Below are positions 13,501 through 24,800 of a DNA stretch of 64,000 nt, piece after piece (the first letter of the stretch is position 1; the number at the start of each line of letters is the position of its first letter). Under the pieces are notes generated by a model. It was not told where the DNA came from. It saw only the letters and a list, made by a program, of their open reading frames with translations, and did not search any database. The DNA lies in assembly GCF_040115645.1 (NCBI RefSeq), contig NC_089574.1, forward strand, positions 1,240,001 through 1,304,000. The letters are read 5' to 3'. The position numbers and the translations under genes were made by a program. This DNA comes from Euwallacea fornicatus (lineage: Eukaryota > Arthropoda > Insecta > Coleoptera > Curculionidae).

Positions 13501-14726
13501 GCATCTTCCCAATAACTATACAGAGTATCCGAAATATGTTTTAGTTTACATTTTAGTTCGAAACGATACATCTGCTAAGCAATAGTTAACATTCCTTATT
13601 ACATCAAAATATAAAAAATACCCGCAATTTTATTATTACAACGTAGCCTGAAGAATTTGATTGTATATTAAAATTTAATACACTTTCAGCGTTTTGGAAA
13701 GGGTATATACAAAGTAAGTGTATCGAGAACACAAAGAGTTGCGAAATAATAGCATTTAATAAATTTTAATTTTAATTTTCTAACTGTAGTACTGAAGAGC
13801 TTCCTCTGAAACTACGTTTATAAAATGTTTTTACATCAAAAAAGCGGGTTTGAAGTTTAAAAGAAAAAATCGTTTTATTACTGTTTGTTAAAAAAAAAAT
13901 GCAGTGGTCGATTTAATTGTGATTTTCGCCGTTCATCCAGAAATTTTTGGGGCGCGCCCGCAGAGCAGGCCTTTGGGAATTTTGAACAATACAATAACGA
14001 CATCCAGTGGAATTTTTAATTTTCATAATTCTTTCGAATAGATAAACTGAAAATACAACTGTTCTCTTGCTGAGTGTATTTTCGTATGTTTTACCATTTT
14101 CCAGAGTCTTAGCCAGAGCAGCTTAAAAAAAAATTTTAACTCAAAAAAATGAAATAAAATAGAATTAACACTGTAAAATTTGCAGAAATTATTCGAAAAT
14201 CGCTGCCACAAATATATAAATTTTAAAAACATCGGGGTTGTTTCTCAACACTCTGTATTTCTGAAATAAAACGATTCTCGATGTAAGTGTATAAAGACAT
14301 GTTTTCTTGATTCGACCCAAGAATATATTTAGAAAGTCTATTGTATACCTACAACACTTAGGGAACAAGGGTATACATCTTTATCCCGATTTTGATATTA
14401 CCTGGGTTTTATTTAACTTTGTACTTACCCAAAAATTCAGCCGATGACCCAAACCCGGCACCGGTACTACCGATATGTCCAAAACCAAAAGCCGTTGGTT
14501 GACCCGCCTGAAAGATCACGGGCGGACGAGGATTGAGGGCCGTGGAAACGGCCCTCGGCCGGGACAAAATACTGTCAATTGTGAACAAAGAAGCACCACT
14601 CGAAGTCGAAGACGATGTCGCAGGACAGTTCTTCCTGTAAACCGGCTTGAAACCCTCATGCATCTGATTAAGAAACATTAAATGCTGCGGCAATACGGCC
14701 GCTTGCGGGCCCGACGTTTCGACCAT
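7501..14726 (-). CDS. gsc: goosecoid homeobox repressor, exons 1-2 (3' part missing)
   Basis: This encodes a paired-class (Q50-to-K50 type) homeodomain transcription factor of embryonic patterning. Exon 1 is 14429-14726 (298 nt, donor GTAAGT) and exon 2 is 7501-7751 (251 nt). Phases agree and give 183 codons. The start is taken at MVETSG, which I recall as the start of fly Gsc; no other in-frame ATG exists between it and the upstream stop near 14858. The Groucho-binding GEH/eh1 motif LFTIDSIL is at residues 47-54. Exon 2 has a His run (129-132), then KRKRRHRTIFSEEQLEQLEA, which opens the homeodomain. The exon ends at KEERVE|, so the homeodomain is cut just before WFKNRR, the usual prd-class intron position. 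The helix-3 exon with the specificity Lys was not found and must lie left of the window or in an assembly gap. Confidence 0.93.
8700..9620 (-). pseudogene. mariner transposase relic (DD34D type)
   Basis: Read on the minus strand, 8966-9406 gives a mariner core with YTVTGDETWIAYVAPES, where the D of TGDETW is the first catalytic Asp. GILLVDFMEQGNTIN follows. After that the frame breaks, and the region of the second and third Asp is scrambled, although FEWEIFDRPGHP still echoes the family motif FGWEIFDHPPYSPD. The sequence to about 9600 would hold the N-terminal part with shifts. No clean termini were found. The copy is old and dead. Confidence 0.85.
9640..10920 (+). mobile_element. element relic with MADF/Myb-like DNA-binding domain
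   Basis: The frame 9707-9958 (83 aa) starts MDESRIGDSEIEKILEYYKN. It has the spacing of aromatic and leucine residues of a MADF/Myb-SANT-like domain: EYYKNEPSLWD, then YKKRKAHIATASRIAKALN, then VNNKLKKFRNSYASNK. Such domains are found in regulators and in accessory proteins of PIF/Harbinger transposons. Downstream, two AT-rich segments (about 10215-10355 and 10620-10770) are inverted copies of each other. No transposase is visible. Assignment to a transposon rather than a lone exon is inference. Confidence 0.5.
11418..12200 (-). pseudogene. second mariner-type transposase relic
   Basis: Two overlapping minus-strand frames (11779-12042 and 11558-11827) together read like a mariner transposase middle and second-Asp region. 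One begins VSRRTGRSQSQVVSNNF with a helix-turn-helix flavour. The other holds a degenerate STRTRQICIQIAKTIESLQLQ stretch, which resembles the family's histidine/aspartate block (LHQDNAxxHT), then SLDLPSYRPKS. Frameshifts and stops separate them. The left end GCGAGGACTGTCTTTCAAC is similar to mariner termini. It is a different lineage from the relic at 8700-9620. Confidence 0.65.
12309..12373. repeat. hairpin, perfect 12-bp arms
   Basis: AACTAACACCTC at 12309-12320 and its exact reverse complement at 12362-12373 enclose 41 nt. It lies next to the mariner relic and may be part of a small inverted-repeat element. Confidence 0.6.
13519..14262. mobile_element. possible eroded inverted-repeat element
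   Basis: The left end TACAGAGTATCC (near 13519) and the right end AACACTCTGTATTT (near 14250) are inverted and resemble the TACAGGGTGT termini of other elements here. The interior is AT-rich without a clear transposase. Confidence 0.3.
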
Positions 14727-17003
14727 TCTATACTCCTCTTCAGGGAAATCTTCCGGGCCGCTGGACTCACACCAGTCCAACTCGCTAACTTCGCGCTTTA
14801 CGTTGGTCGCCAGCTTTACGACATGAACTAAACCGGACAGACCGAAACTGACGGAGATTAACGGTTAAAATTCGAGACGTCCTCAAAAGAAATCGAAGAG
14901 CAGAACGCAGCTACGCCTACTGGAGTTTTGATTGGTCGTCGGTCTCCAATAGAACTAGAGTCGGAGTTTACAGGGGATGCTTTTATGGAGACTTTACACA
15001 CTGAGGGGTATTTCACTGAATTCCATTTCGTCCCTTTGTGTCATACGTCTCGCCGGGGCGTGCGAGAGGTAATCGGTTAGTTATTTAAATTATGGGCATT
15101 AAGCTTTCGCCATATTGCATTATGCGACTATACGGGCATTAAGAAGATGTACTCTTAATTCGTTTTTTGTTACACAGAACAGGAAGGGGGAAAATTAACT
15201 GACATACATGTTCTAGACACATACCTAAGTACCTACATACATTGTTCGTGCTGAAATGCCATGTGTGCTCATTTGTGTTTTAGGGATTATGTCGTACATT
15301 TTAAAGCTTAAACAGCTTAACGATCAATTGCACCGTTTGTCTCAAGCCAGAACAGGGTAGAAGGGGGGCTGGGAAACTGATATGTACATTGAATGATCAT
15401 ATAGCACCAGCCGCATGTTATTTTCCTACAATAAAGGATGGCTTTAACGCATGCAGAAAGTGGGGTTTTACCGCACATAACCACGGGTGCATGAATCAGT
15501 GTCAAAATCAATAAGTGTGCAATAATCGTGTTTTGAAATTTTTTTGCTGCATGTGTGCGTGTAAAATTTTTATCATACTCTATTACTTAATTCGATTTAG
15601 GACAGGTATATTAACACAGGTAAGTTCGTAGACCAGATATGGTATCTAATTCGTGCAAAAGTGTCCTTATAGTACTCAATTAGTGACCTAACTCCGCTTC
15701 GAGTATTTTGTTGATTTGGAAACAGGGTGAGGTACAGTATCACTTTCCGCACTGATTGGGTAAATAATTATTTAAGATAGCGACTTACTCTGGACAAAGA
15801 CATTAAAAAAGATGTTTTTAAATTCTTTGCTCACACTAATAAAACCTATTTTGATGTGTGTTAAAATACTGAAAAGTACGACTCCTCTTTTTTTAAAGTA
15901 ATTTTTTCTTATCTCCCTAGAGAATATGTCCCTAATTTCACATTTTTCACAGTTTTCAAGACGTTTTATAGAAGGTTGGTTACTCCTTTCCACCGTCTTT
16001 GAGGGGCTCTTTATGACACTTAGAATGCTTCAAAACTCCCATTGTTTAACACATCTGCATAAGGTCTAAAACATACCGCTTTAAGTCCCATATCAGCCAT
16101 ATGTCTAGGTATTCAGATTAACTCTAAACTTGGTTAAAATTGCCGCTTTCACAAGCAAAATGGTCAATTTGATCCTTGCTTTAAAATTAATCCAGCTTAT
16201 GGGTTTCTGGAAAATATAGGGCGTAAAAGACTATAAAGCGTTAACCTAATTTATTCTCTTTATTTTGTCCTTCATTTGTTGTTTAGCCTTTTTAACTTTA
16301 CCTAGGCGAGGATTAATATGGATGTAACTAGTAAGCAGAATTTTTCGTGAAGTCAAAATAATTCAGCAAATCTCATTAAAGTTTGTTCCTGAAGGTTTTA
16401 CGCTCCTCTCGCATAATGCTATATACAAAATATTCCACTTTGCGGCATTTCACGCTTGCTAGCATTCATCCAAGAGCCGTAAGATCAAATTATTGCAAAA
16501 AGCCTTGACTAGAACATGAAATCGGAATTCCAGTGCCAAAGATACATCACCACCAGTGACATCAAAGGCACAGTTCCATAAGAAATTAAGTACCATCGGG
16601 ACGGTTGAAGTTGGTACCTGAACGATCGGAGTTTTAGCGACTGAGTTCAATGTCAGGAGGTTACGTGGGAATACAACTTTTAACGGTCACGGTGTACGGG
16701 GAACAATCAATTCAATCAGGGTTTGATTCCCGTTTGTGTTGGAAAAAGATGTTTTTTATTTCAAGTCTAAGCTCAATAAGTCTCGCATAATTTCGGTCGA
16801 TCTATAACTGTTTTCTTGTGGTCCATCAAAGTATCGTCAGTCCACCATTTATAGAAATATTTTATCGTCCGTATGCCAGTGGCAACTCATTGCAATGGCC
16901 AGAGGGCTAGGGAGCAAGATAAACATCCTTTAGCAATGTAGTTTACATAACACGAAAATAGATTTGCCATATTGATAATATCTATTTTACTAGTTTAGAT
17001 CCC

Positions 17004-17154
17004 CTTGAGGGCCAAATTATTAACCGTTGTTAACTCAACCCATATCAAGCTGGTTTCCATAGAAACCGAAGGATCTAACCAATACCCAGTGAAGGTATTC
17101 ATGGCGATTGGCTGATATTTAAGTTAACAGCACACTAATAATTTGACCCTTAAG
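17004..17154. repeat. imperfect inverted repeat (MITE-like)
   Basis: A left arm of about 32 bp (17004-17035) and a right arm (17122-17154) pair with several mismatches, through CAAATTATTA / TAATAATTTG and GTTAACT / AGTTAAC. The spacer is about 86 bp. Confidence 0.5.
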
Positions 17155-17535
17155 AAGGCACTTTTACTTTCATAAATTGTTTGAGCCGCCTAAGGGAGGA
17201 AATGGATATAAGAGAACACATGCTCCTACAAAAATCCTACTTCGTTGAAATTAAAAGAATTCTGAAGACAAGAGATGAAGCGAGAATGCAATTTACGTAT
17301 ATTATGCCTTCTAGGACATTTTCCATTTTAAAATAATTCTTAAAATGAATAGTCCGTTTCACGCCATTACAACTTCCCCATCTCATGAGAGTCATTTCCA
17401 TATAATCAGAGAGAACCATATATTCATGCAGAAAGTCGTATATTTCAACAATATTGTACGTTAAAACTCACTTATTGTGCAACTGTACATTCGGTCGTTG
17501 TCGAGGTCTTCTAATCGATTTGGGTGAAGCACGCA

Positions 17536-17550
17536 GGATTAAGGGGATTA
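17536..17550. promoter_or_regulatory. two tandem GGATTA (K50 homeodomain) sites
   Basis: GGATTA occurs at 17536-17541 and again at 17545-17550 on the plus strand. TAATCC/GGATTA is the known target of K50 homeodomains such as goosecoid, orthodenticle and bicoid. The pair lies 2.8 kb upstream of the gsc start and 4.3 kb upstream of stan. The function is a guess, because six-base sites are common by chance. Confidence 0.25.
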
Positions 17551-20279
17551 GTGAAGGAGATGAGAATACTCCGCCTCGGCCAATAGTACGTATAAATAAT
17601 GTCTGTTAAGCTCCGCCTCATTCACTTTGTTGGTGGGAAATCCACAGATGCGAACATACCTAAGTGACAAAATGCTGGGAATGCTATATAGAGATTATGA
17701 GATTACGTAATTAGGTAATTAAGGTAATGGTATGTTTAAAGCAGTATATGATTTAAGTTATAGGTAACGGCAATGAATAGAAATTAAGTATTTCATTATT
17801 GAGTAACCCTTGTAACCACAGTTACAGACATTAACAGAAGTCTTATGGCCTCTAAACGTCATATGTCATAAGTAGAATATGTCAATTTCTACGGGCCAAA
17901 AATTACGTAAATATAATACGGTGGTATTTAGAGCCTCACGGTATAATATTTCTATTTGTTAAATTTCTGGTAAATTTTTCAATAATGTTTGTTAAACTTT
18001 ACGAGTCAAAAATGGTACAGGGTGTTTCTAAAAAGCCTATATAAAATTCTTCCACGGGTTTCTCAGGAAAAAACATAACGATTTAACCCAATTTACTTTA
18101 GTTCAAAAGTGGAGAGTTTTGAAAATATAAGACGACAAAGTGAAAAGTAAAAGAACAGAAAAAAATTATTACTCTGTTTGTAATAGTACTATCTGAACAC
18201 AATGACGCATTGGGAGGTCTTTAGGGGCGAGAAATCCGAATCCATTTTCATTTTCGATGCAAATAAAATTGAAGGGCGCCGTCAGCGCTAGATGAGCACG
18301 GTTTAAAGGGGCATAATTTGTTAAACATCCGATAAATATATTTATTTATGACTAAATTAGAATTTTTCTACATGTTTTATGAAAAAAAAAATTAGTTATT
18401 TTAATAAAAAATTGGTAAAGTATGAATATTTAAAAAAATTATAGGAATTAAAAATTAACTGAATATTTTGATATTTTTGCTTCCATTGTAAGAATAAATA
18501 TGCACTTTAAAGTTATTTTTTAAAACATGCAGAGAACTTTGGACTTCAAATATCTTAAAAAGAGTGTCTGTACGGTCTTGCATCAAGACACCTTTTTCTC
18601 ATGGAATATATAGGAAAACACAAATTTAGACATATATAAGTTTTATAGCGCTAAACAATGCGCATACATATGCGCTACAATGTACATCGAAAATGTAAAA
18701 GAGTTCTGATTTCTCGTCCGCTAAAACTCCCTGATGCGACATGTTCCGATAGAATCATTACAAATGAAGTAATTAATTTTTTTCTTTCTTTAATTTTCAC
18801 TTTGACGTTCTCTATTTTAAAAATCGTCCATTTTTGGACTAAGGTAAATTAAGTTAAATCGTCATGTTTTTACTTCAAGGATCTGTACTAGAATTTTCTA
18901 TAGACCTTTTAGAGACATCTTGAAGAATTTTTTACAAATATGTGTTGCATTTAGTTCTCAAAATTTTCATTTTGATATAATTCGTACGTCGAAAATTGTA
19001 GACAATTTTAGAACAATATAAAAAAATGAAATATATAGATTAAAAAAAGCTCTCGTGCACAATGCGTACTCGTATTTTTTTCCAGTTGCATTCATGTCCA
19101 TTTCTTTAAAATTAATCCATAATTTTCAATGCATTTGTTATATGACAAACAATTATTCTGATTTCTTATGGAAACATTTATATCTATGGAAATTCAATTA
19201 TAACATAAAGAACTTTAAGATGCTGTTCCCTGCAAGCACCCATTCCTTTTTACAAATACGATATTATACCTCCTCGTCAATTTTTGTCCAAAAATCTTGT
19301 GTTGATAATTATTATTTTTTAAACCCATAAGGTGCGTTGATTAACTATGAAATTCTTCTTCCTTCCGTTTCGGTCACTTTTATCACGTCCATTGCAAAGC
19401 CCTCAAATTGCTGCTATCTCTTTTTGGACTCAAACATGACGTCAATTATGTTGTTGATAGTCACTTCCGCGTATAATGCCAGATTCAAATTCATCCGCTT
19501 TGGCTCATAGATAATAAAAACGTACTGAGAGTCTATAATGGGGGCGCAGTAAAGTCATTTTACTACACGTATTTGCCAGTTGAATATTATTACCTGATAA
19601 TCGTTATTAATTGTTGGCTGAATAGCCATAAATATAAAAAACTAATCGTCATGAAGGTTCCTAAGAAATAACTGCCTCTATCTGAGAACTCCCCAGGGCA
19701 CTCTTAAAGATACTCCTGATAGAGACAGCATGCAGGGTGTGACGACAGGGTACTACACACCATTAAGACTGATTTAATTCGTCATGGGCATTTAGATTAA
19801 TAACATTTGAAATTACTTTGTCAAACGCTGGGAAGCCAGCAAGTGTCTCATATGGAAATTTGAGCGCGAGATTCGATATGGAAGGCGTTAATTAATGTAC
19901 ATGTTAACGTATCATGGTGCAATTCCCCATTTGATAGTATGCCGAGAGTAACACGGTTCATTAGCGTGATACAACTCGTATTTATCACATATTTATATGA
20001 AGTTAAAAAAAAGTATATGCATCGACTGCGCCGATGCATGACATGTGTCTGGCACGAAAACGAAGTTATAAGTGTAAAATACGTGGCGGCGTTCTTTTAT
20101 ACGAATAAGACCAATTTTAGTGAAGTGCCGGCAATTATTTGTTATATAAAGAGTTAAATCGTTGCTATATTCATCTATAGTTTTATATCATTGGCCAGTA
20201 GTGGTAAGGCGATAACGTGTGTTTGGTGCGACGTCAGATGCGTTCTCAGATGCGCCTCAATGGTATTGCATTGGTCAGT

Positions 20280-20825
20280 TATAAAATTGACAGTAGCGGA
20301 CTAAACAAAACAATAATGGATTTCTCTTTAAAGAGGCTAGTTTAACTTGTAAAAGGAAACAAAATCCACAGTTAGTCTACTCTATTAATAGTTAAGGCGA
20401 TCGAATCACTCCAAGTACACCGAAGTAAGCAGTCGAAAGAGTCTTAATACTGAGAGTGCATAGTTGACGTAAAACTTCACTTCTTTGTCACAAGTGTCAG
20501 ACCTTGAATGGTGACGTTGATGTGTTTTTCACAATAAAGCAAGGTTGGCTTTTAAACTTTTACAAGTTAATTGTAATTAAGCAAATTCCAAACTACGGTA
20601 ATGAGAAGCCTTATAAAGGCCCATCTTGAACAGTGAAAGTGACTCCAGAACACCTAGGAATATTGGGAACTACCGAAGATCACAAGTTCTTTCAGTAATA
20701 GGCCCCTCTGTTCGGTGAAAAAATTGGCTTTAACTACATTTTTGTGTAGTGTTTGTGTGAACCTCAGAAGTCAATGTACTCCAGTTTTTTATAATGCAAG
20801 GAAAATTCCTGTGATTTAATGATAT
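20280..20825 (+). promoter_or_regulatory. candidate stan promoter and 5' non-coding exon
   Basis: A TATAAAA box at 20280-20286 is followed by about 540 nt ending in a consensus donor GTAAGT at 20826-20831. A good acceptor (TTTTTTCAG, ending 21799) stands just before the stan start codon. Together they fit a 5' UTR exon spliced onto the coding exon. This is inferred from signals only. Confidence 0.25.
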
Positions 20826-21799
20826 GTAAGTAAGATTTATCAAGGTGATATTAGCAGGTTATGGGATTAATTTTAATTATTTAAAGCACATTTTTACCAA
20901 AAATAGCTTAAGATAGGGATATTGAGTAAATGCAATTAATCTATTCTTACCTTTAATAGGAGTTAATTTGCATCTGAATTTGTATACTAAGACAGGAAAT
21001 AGCCTGGGAAAGAGTTAATTACAACAAACAAATCAAGTCAAAACACAATTAAAACTTTGAATTGTATAATTAAAAGTATTACTAAGTACCTAATTCATTT
21101 TCACAAAGAGGGTGGACCTAAAAGTCCAGTCAAAAAACAAGTAGCTGCTTTGAAATACAATATTTTACAATGAAAGTTCTCCATCTAAAGAGTTTTTAAA
21201 TTGCAAACTTATCAATTAGATAATCCAAAGGCTAATCTTATAATTTGCAAACATCCAGATTTTTTTTGCCTTTGGTACTCACCTTCTTAACATCTCAGTC
21301 ATAAGCAGATTACTGGAACGTTTTCATGTACTGGTTGGTTGTATTTCCAAACTATTTCGGAGCATATTGCCAAGTTATTTCCAAGTACTTCTGAAGTAAA
21401 TTGGTGCACAAAAATTTCACCAGTGACCTACTACACTTCCCTCATTTATATATGAAGAAGAAATGTGCAATGTTTGCAAAATATTTTTCCTTTGCGGTCA
21501 AAAGCTACTTCAAAATTGACAAAAGAATAAATAGACTCTTCCAGGAGCATTTTGATTGAAATTGATCAATTTTATTATCAGTTCAGTTACAAATCCAATT
21601 TTGTCTTTTCAAGCTCATTTGGTCTGATAAAATTAAAAGGCAGGACTCCTGCTTCGGAAAAAAAATTTGCCCAGCATTTTCAGAAATAATTTTTTTTGCC
21701 ATTACCACAATCAAGTAAAAATAAAATCAAGTCGTTTGTTTTCAACCATAAAAATAGTGACCAATGAAAGAAAGGTGACAGATCCCAATATTTTTTCAG

Positions 21800-21870
21800 A
21801 CTCTATGGATCTGCTGAAGGAATTCAATTCGACCATACATCGATCTCCATCCCTTGATCATGTACATTAA
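21800..21870 (+). promoter_or_regulatory. stan 5' UTR segment with 21-codon upstream ORF
   Basis: Downstream of the acceptor at 21798-21799, an ATG at 21805 opens a short frame (MDLLKEFNSTIHRSPSLDHV and one more residue). It stops at 21868-21870, three bases before the main ATG at 21874. If this exon is used, the uORF could lower or reroute initiation on stan. Confidence 0.4.
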
Positions 21871-21873
21871 AAG

Positions 21874-24800
21874 ATGGTTATCTTTAACACTTACATGATC
21901 AAATGCAAGAGCACTCCAGTTTTATTCATATTTTTCCTTTGGGCCCTATGTTTTCAAAAGAGCCATTCATATCTGTTACTAGTTCAAGATTCAACACTGC
22001 CTGGAGAGACAATTTTCAATGCCTCAGTTTTTCGATTAGGCTCAGAGAGAATTTATACAATAGATGCTAAAAGTTCTGCCCCATTTGTTCAGTCACTTAT
22101 ACAGGTTGATTCAAAAAGTGGGCAAGTATCTTTGCAAGAACGGATCCTCTGCAATGGAATATATTATCCGACAGTGTTTACAGTGCACATTGAATCAACT
22201 TCTAACAGAATTCTAGATGTTGATTACTATAGCTTCCCTTTAAGAATTTTTATAACTGGTGAGAACTGCAGTGAACAAAATTTAGAGAAAGAAGATTATT
22301 TTCAGTCTCAAAAACAACAATCTCAGGGATTTTGGAATCCGTTTTCTCATGTGCATTATTCCACTAAAAAACGAATTTCTGAGGCAAGGCAATGGATTAC
22401 GGAAACGTTTGCCTCATTCGCTATACCAACAGCAGGGAAATGGGAGAAAATTTGTTTAAGACAATCACAATTCGTCAGTTCCATAACAAACTTCCTTCCC
22501 CTCACTATATTAAAACGGTGTTCTATTAAATTTCACTACGTGAGTGATGACCGATTTGAGATAGAACACATTCAAGGTGATTTGGTTGCCAGTAGAGATG
22601 TTTGTATCATTGAGCCAATGTGGAAAGTTTCCATATTATTCACTACAGAATGTGAGAACACAAATTTACTAACTGCAGAGCATCGCTTGAAGATTATGTA
22701 TTATCATCAGCAGTTTAACAACAACACTGACATTGCAAGAAGAATTAGAAGGGAGCTGAAAAATCAATCCCCATTTTTTGAGCAACATTTGTATGTGGCT
22801 AATGTCCTGGAGGAATGTGAGCCTCCGGTCATAGTAACTACTGTAAAAGCCAGAGATCCAGAAAACAATGCAATCACTTACTCAATGACCAGCCTATTAG
22901 ATTCTCGAACTCAATCCATGTTTGACATTGATCAGAAAACCGGAATCGTCAGTACTAAAGTTCAGTTAGATAGAGAGCTAGTGGATGTGCATTATTTTCG
23001 AGTCACCGCATTAGATGATAGTTTCCCACCAAGATCTGGAACTACAATGCTTCAAATCAATGTCCAAGATGCCAATGACCATTCTCCTATCTTTGAAATG
23101 AATGAATATGACGCTAATATTAAAGAGAGTGTTAGTGTGGGTACTACAGTTATTACTCTTAAAGCCACAGATCAAGACGTAGGTAAAAATGCAGAGGTTG
23201 AGTACTTTATTCAAAGCATTAATGGAGGAGGTACATCTACGGGTGAAGAAGACAATCAAGCTTTTAAATTTGATTCTAAAACGGGCGTAATTACAACTAG
23301 GAGTATGCTTGATCGGGAAACCACAGAAATATATACACTTATCGTCGGAGCGAGTGATTTGGCAAGTCCTCAGTCTGCAAGAAGAACTGCATCTGCCACA
23401 GTTATTATTAATGTTTTGGATGACAACGATAATTATCCTCAATTCACTGAAAGGACTTACTCAATATCTCTTAATGAAGATAGCAGCTGGAGTGATAATC
23501 CCATTATAGCTAATATTAAAGCAATGGATGCAGATCAAGGGATCAATGCAGCAATACGATATGCTATAATAAGCGGCAACACACAATCGCAATTCGCTAT
23601 CGATAGCCTTACTGGAGATGTGACTTTAGTTAAACCTTTGGATTACGAGAATTTAAGGAGCTATCGCTTGGTTATTCGTGCTCAAGATGGAGGAAGTCCT
23701 GCGAGATCTAACACTACGCAATTGCTTATAAACATTGTTGATGTCAATGATAACGCCCCGAGGTTTTATACATCACTTTTTCAAGAAACTGTGCAGGAAA
23801 ATGTACCTGTGGGATATAGTATATTAAAAGTGCAGGCGTATGATGCGGATGAGGGTCTAAATTCCGAAATAAAATATAGCATGGCAGCTAGAGACGCTAA
23901 TGGGGCTAATACTGAGAATTTGCCTCTTTCAGTAGATATGCAAACAGGCTGGATTACTACCACCAAAGACTTAGATAGGGAGGAACAATCTAAATTTATG
24001 TTTCAAGTAGTGGCCACAGACCAAGGAGATCCACCACAATCAGCGAGCACTAGTGTTGTAATAACAGTTCAGGATGTCAATGACAATGATCCAGTTTTTG
24101 AGTCTAAAATCTTCGAGTTAACTGTAGCAGAAGATGATCCCCCTGGAACTCCCGTTACCACGGTCACTGCAACAGATGCGGATGAAGACAATAAACTTCA
24201 TTATGAAATCACCAATGGAAATGTTAGAGGACGATTTGCAATAACGTCGCATAATGGTCGCGGCCAGGTTACTGTAGCGCAACCTCTAGATTATAAGCAA
24301 GAGAAGCGTTATGTGCTTACTATAACTGCCACGGATTCAGGGGGGCGCAGCGATACAGCTACTGTATACATTAATGTCACTGATGCCAACAATTACGCCC
24401 CGGTGTTTGAAAATGCTCCGTATTCTGCAAATGTGTACGAAGATGCTGTTGTTGGAACCACGGTTCTGGTGGTAAGTGCCACTGATAGCGATGTGGGGCT
24501 AAATGCCCAGATAACCTATTTTATAACCGATGACAGCAATACTTTTACTATAAACCCCCAAACTGGAGCTATTACAACCACTAAAAATCTTGATCGGGAA
24601 GCTGTTGCCGATTTTTTACTTACTGTGATCGCTCGCGATGGAGGTAAACCTTCTATGTCTGACACTACAGATGTGGAAATAATTGTAACAGACGTAAACG
24701 ATAATTATCCGCAGTTTAAACAGTCTGCTTACTCTGGGAGTGTGCCTGAAGACGCAGTGGTTGGAACTTCGGTAGTACAGGTTATTGCCACTGACTTGGA

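Larger units (their letters stand above)
7752..14428 (-). other. goosecoid intron 1, filled with transposon relics
   Basis: The intron is bounded by the donor GTAAGT at 14423-14428 and an acceptor ending CCAG at 7752-7755 on the minus strand. It contains the mariner relics at about 8700-9620 and 11418-12200, the MADF-type element at 9640-10920 and a possible inverted-repeat element at 13519-14262. Nothing recognisable was seen at 7856-8690 or 12380-13500. Confidence 0.8.
14727..20279. other. gsc-stan divergent intergenic region
   Basis: There is no supported coding exon. The region holds CCAAT-type sequences just upstream of gsc (around 14930-14950), two GGATTA sites at 17536-17550 and a CCAAT plus TATAAATA combination near 17579-17598. 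An imperfect hairpin repeat spans 17004-17154. A lone ACAGGGTGTTTC repeat end lies near 18016. The rest is AT-rich and unremarkable by eye. Confidence 0.5.

Noticed and set aside
14727..14780. Earlier start for goosecoid in the same open frame (LDWCESSG)
   Set aside because: The frame opens on TTG with no ATG back to a stop. MVETSG at 14726 is the first ATG and fits the family start.
16720..16740. GGTTTGATTCCCG resembling a tRNA T-arm
   Set aside because: No matching acceptor stem, D-arm or anticodon arm could be built around it.
23011..23442. 143-codon minus-strand frame within stan exon 1
   Set aside because: It is an antisense shadow of cadherin-coding sequence.
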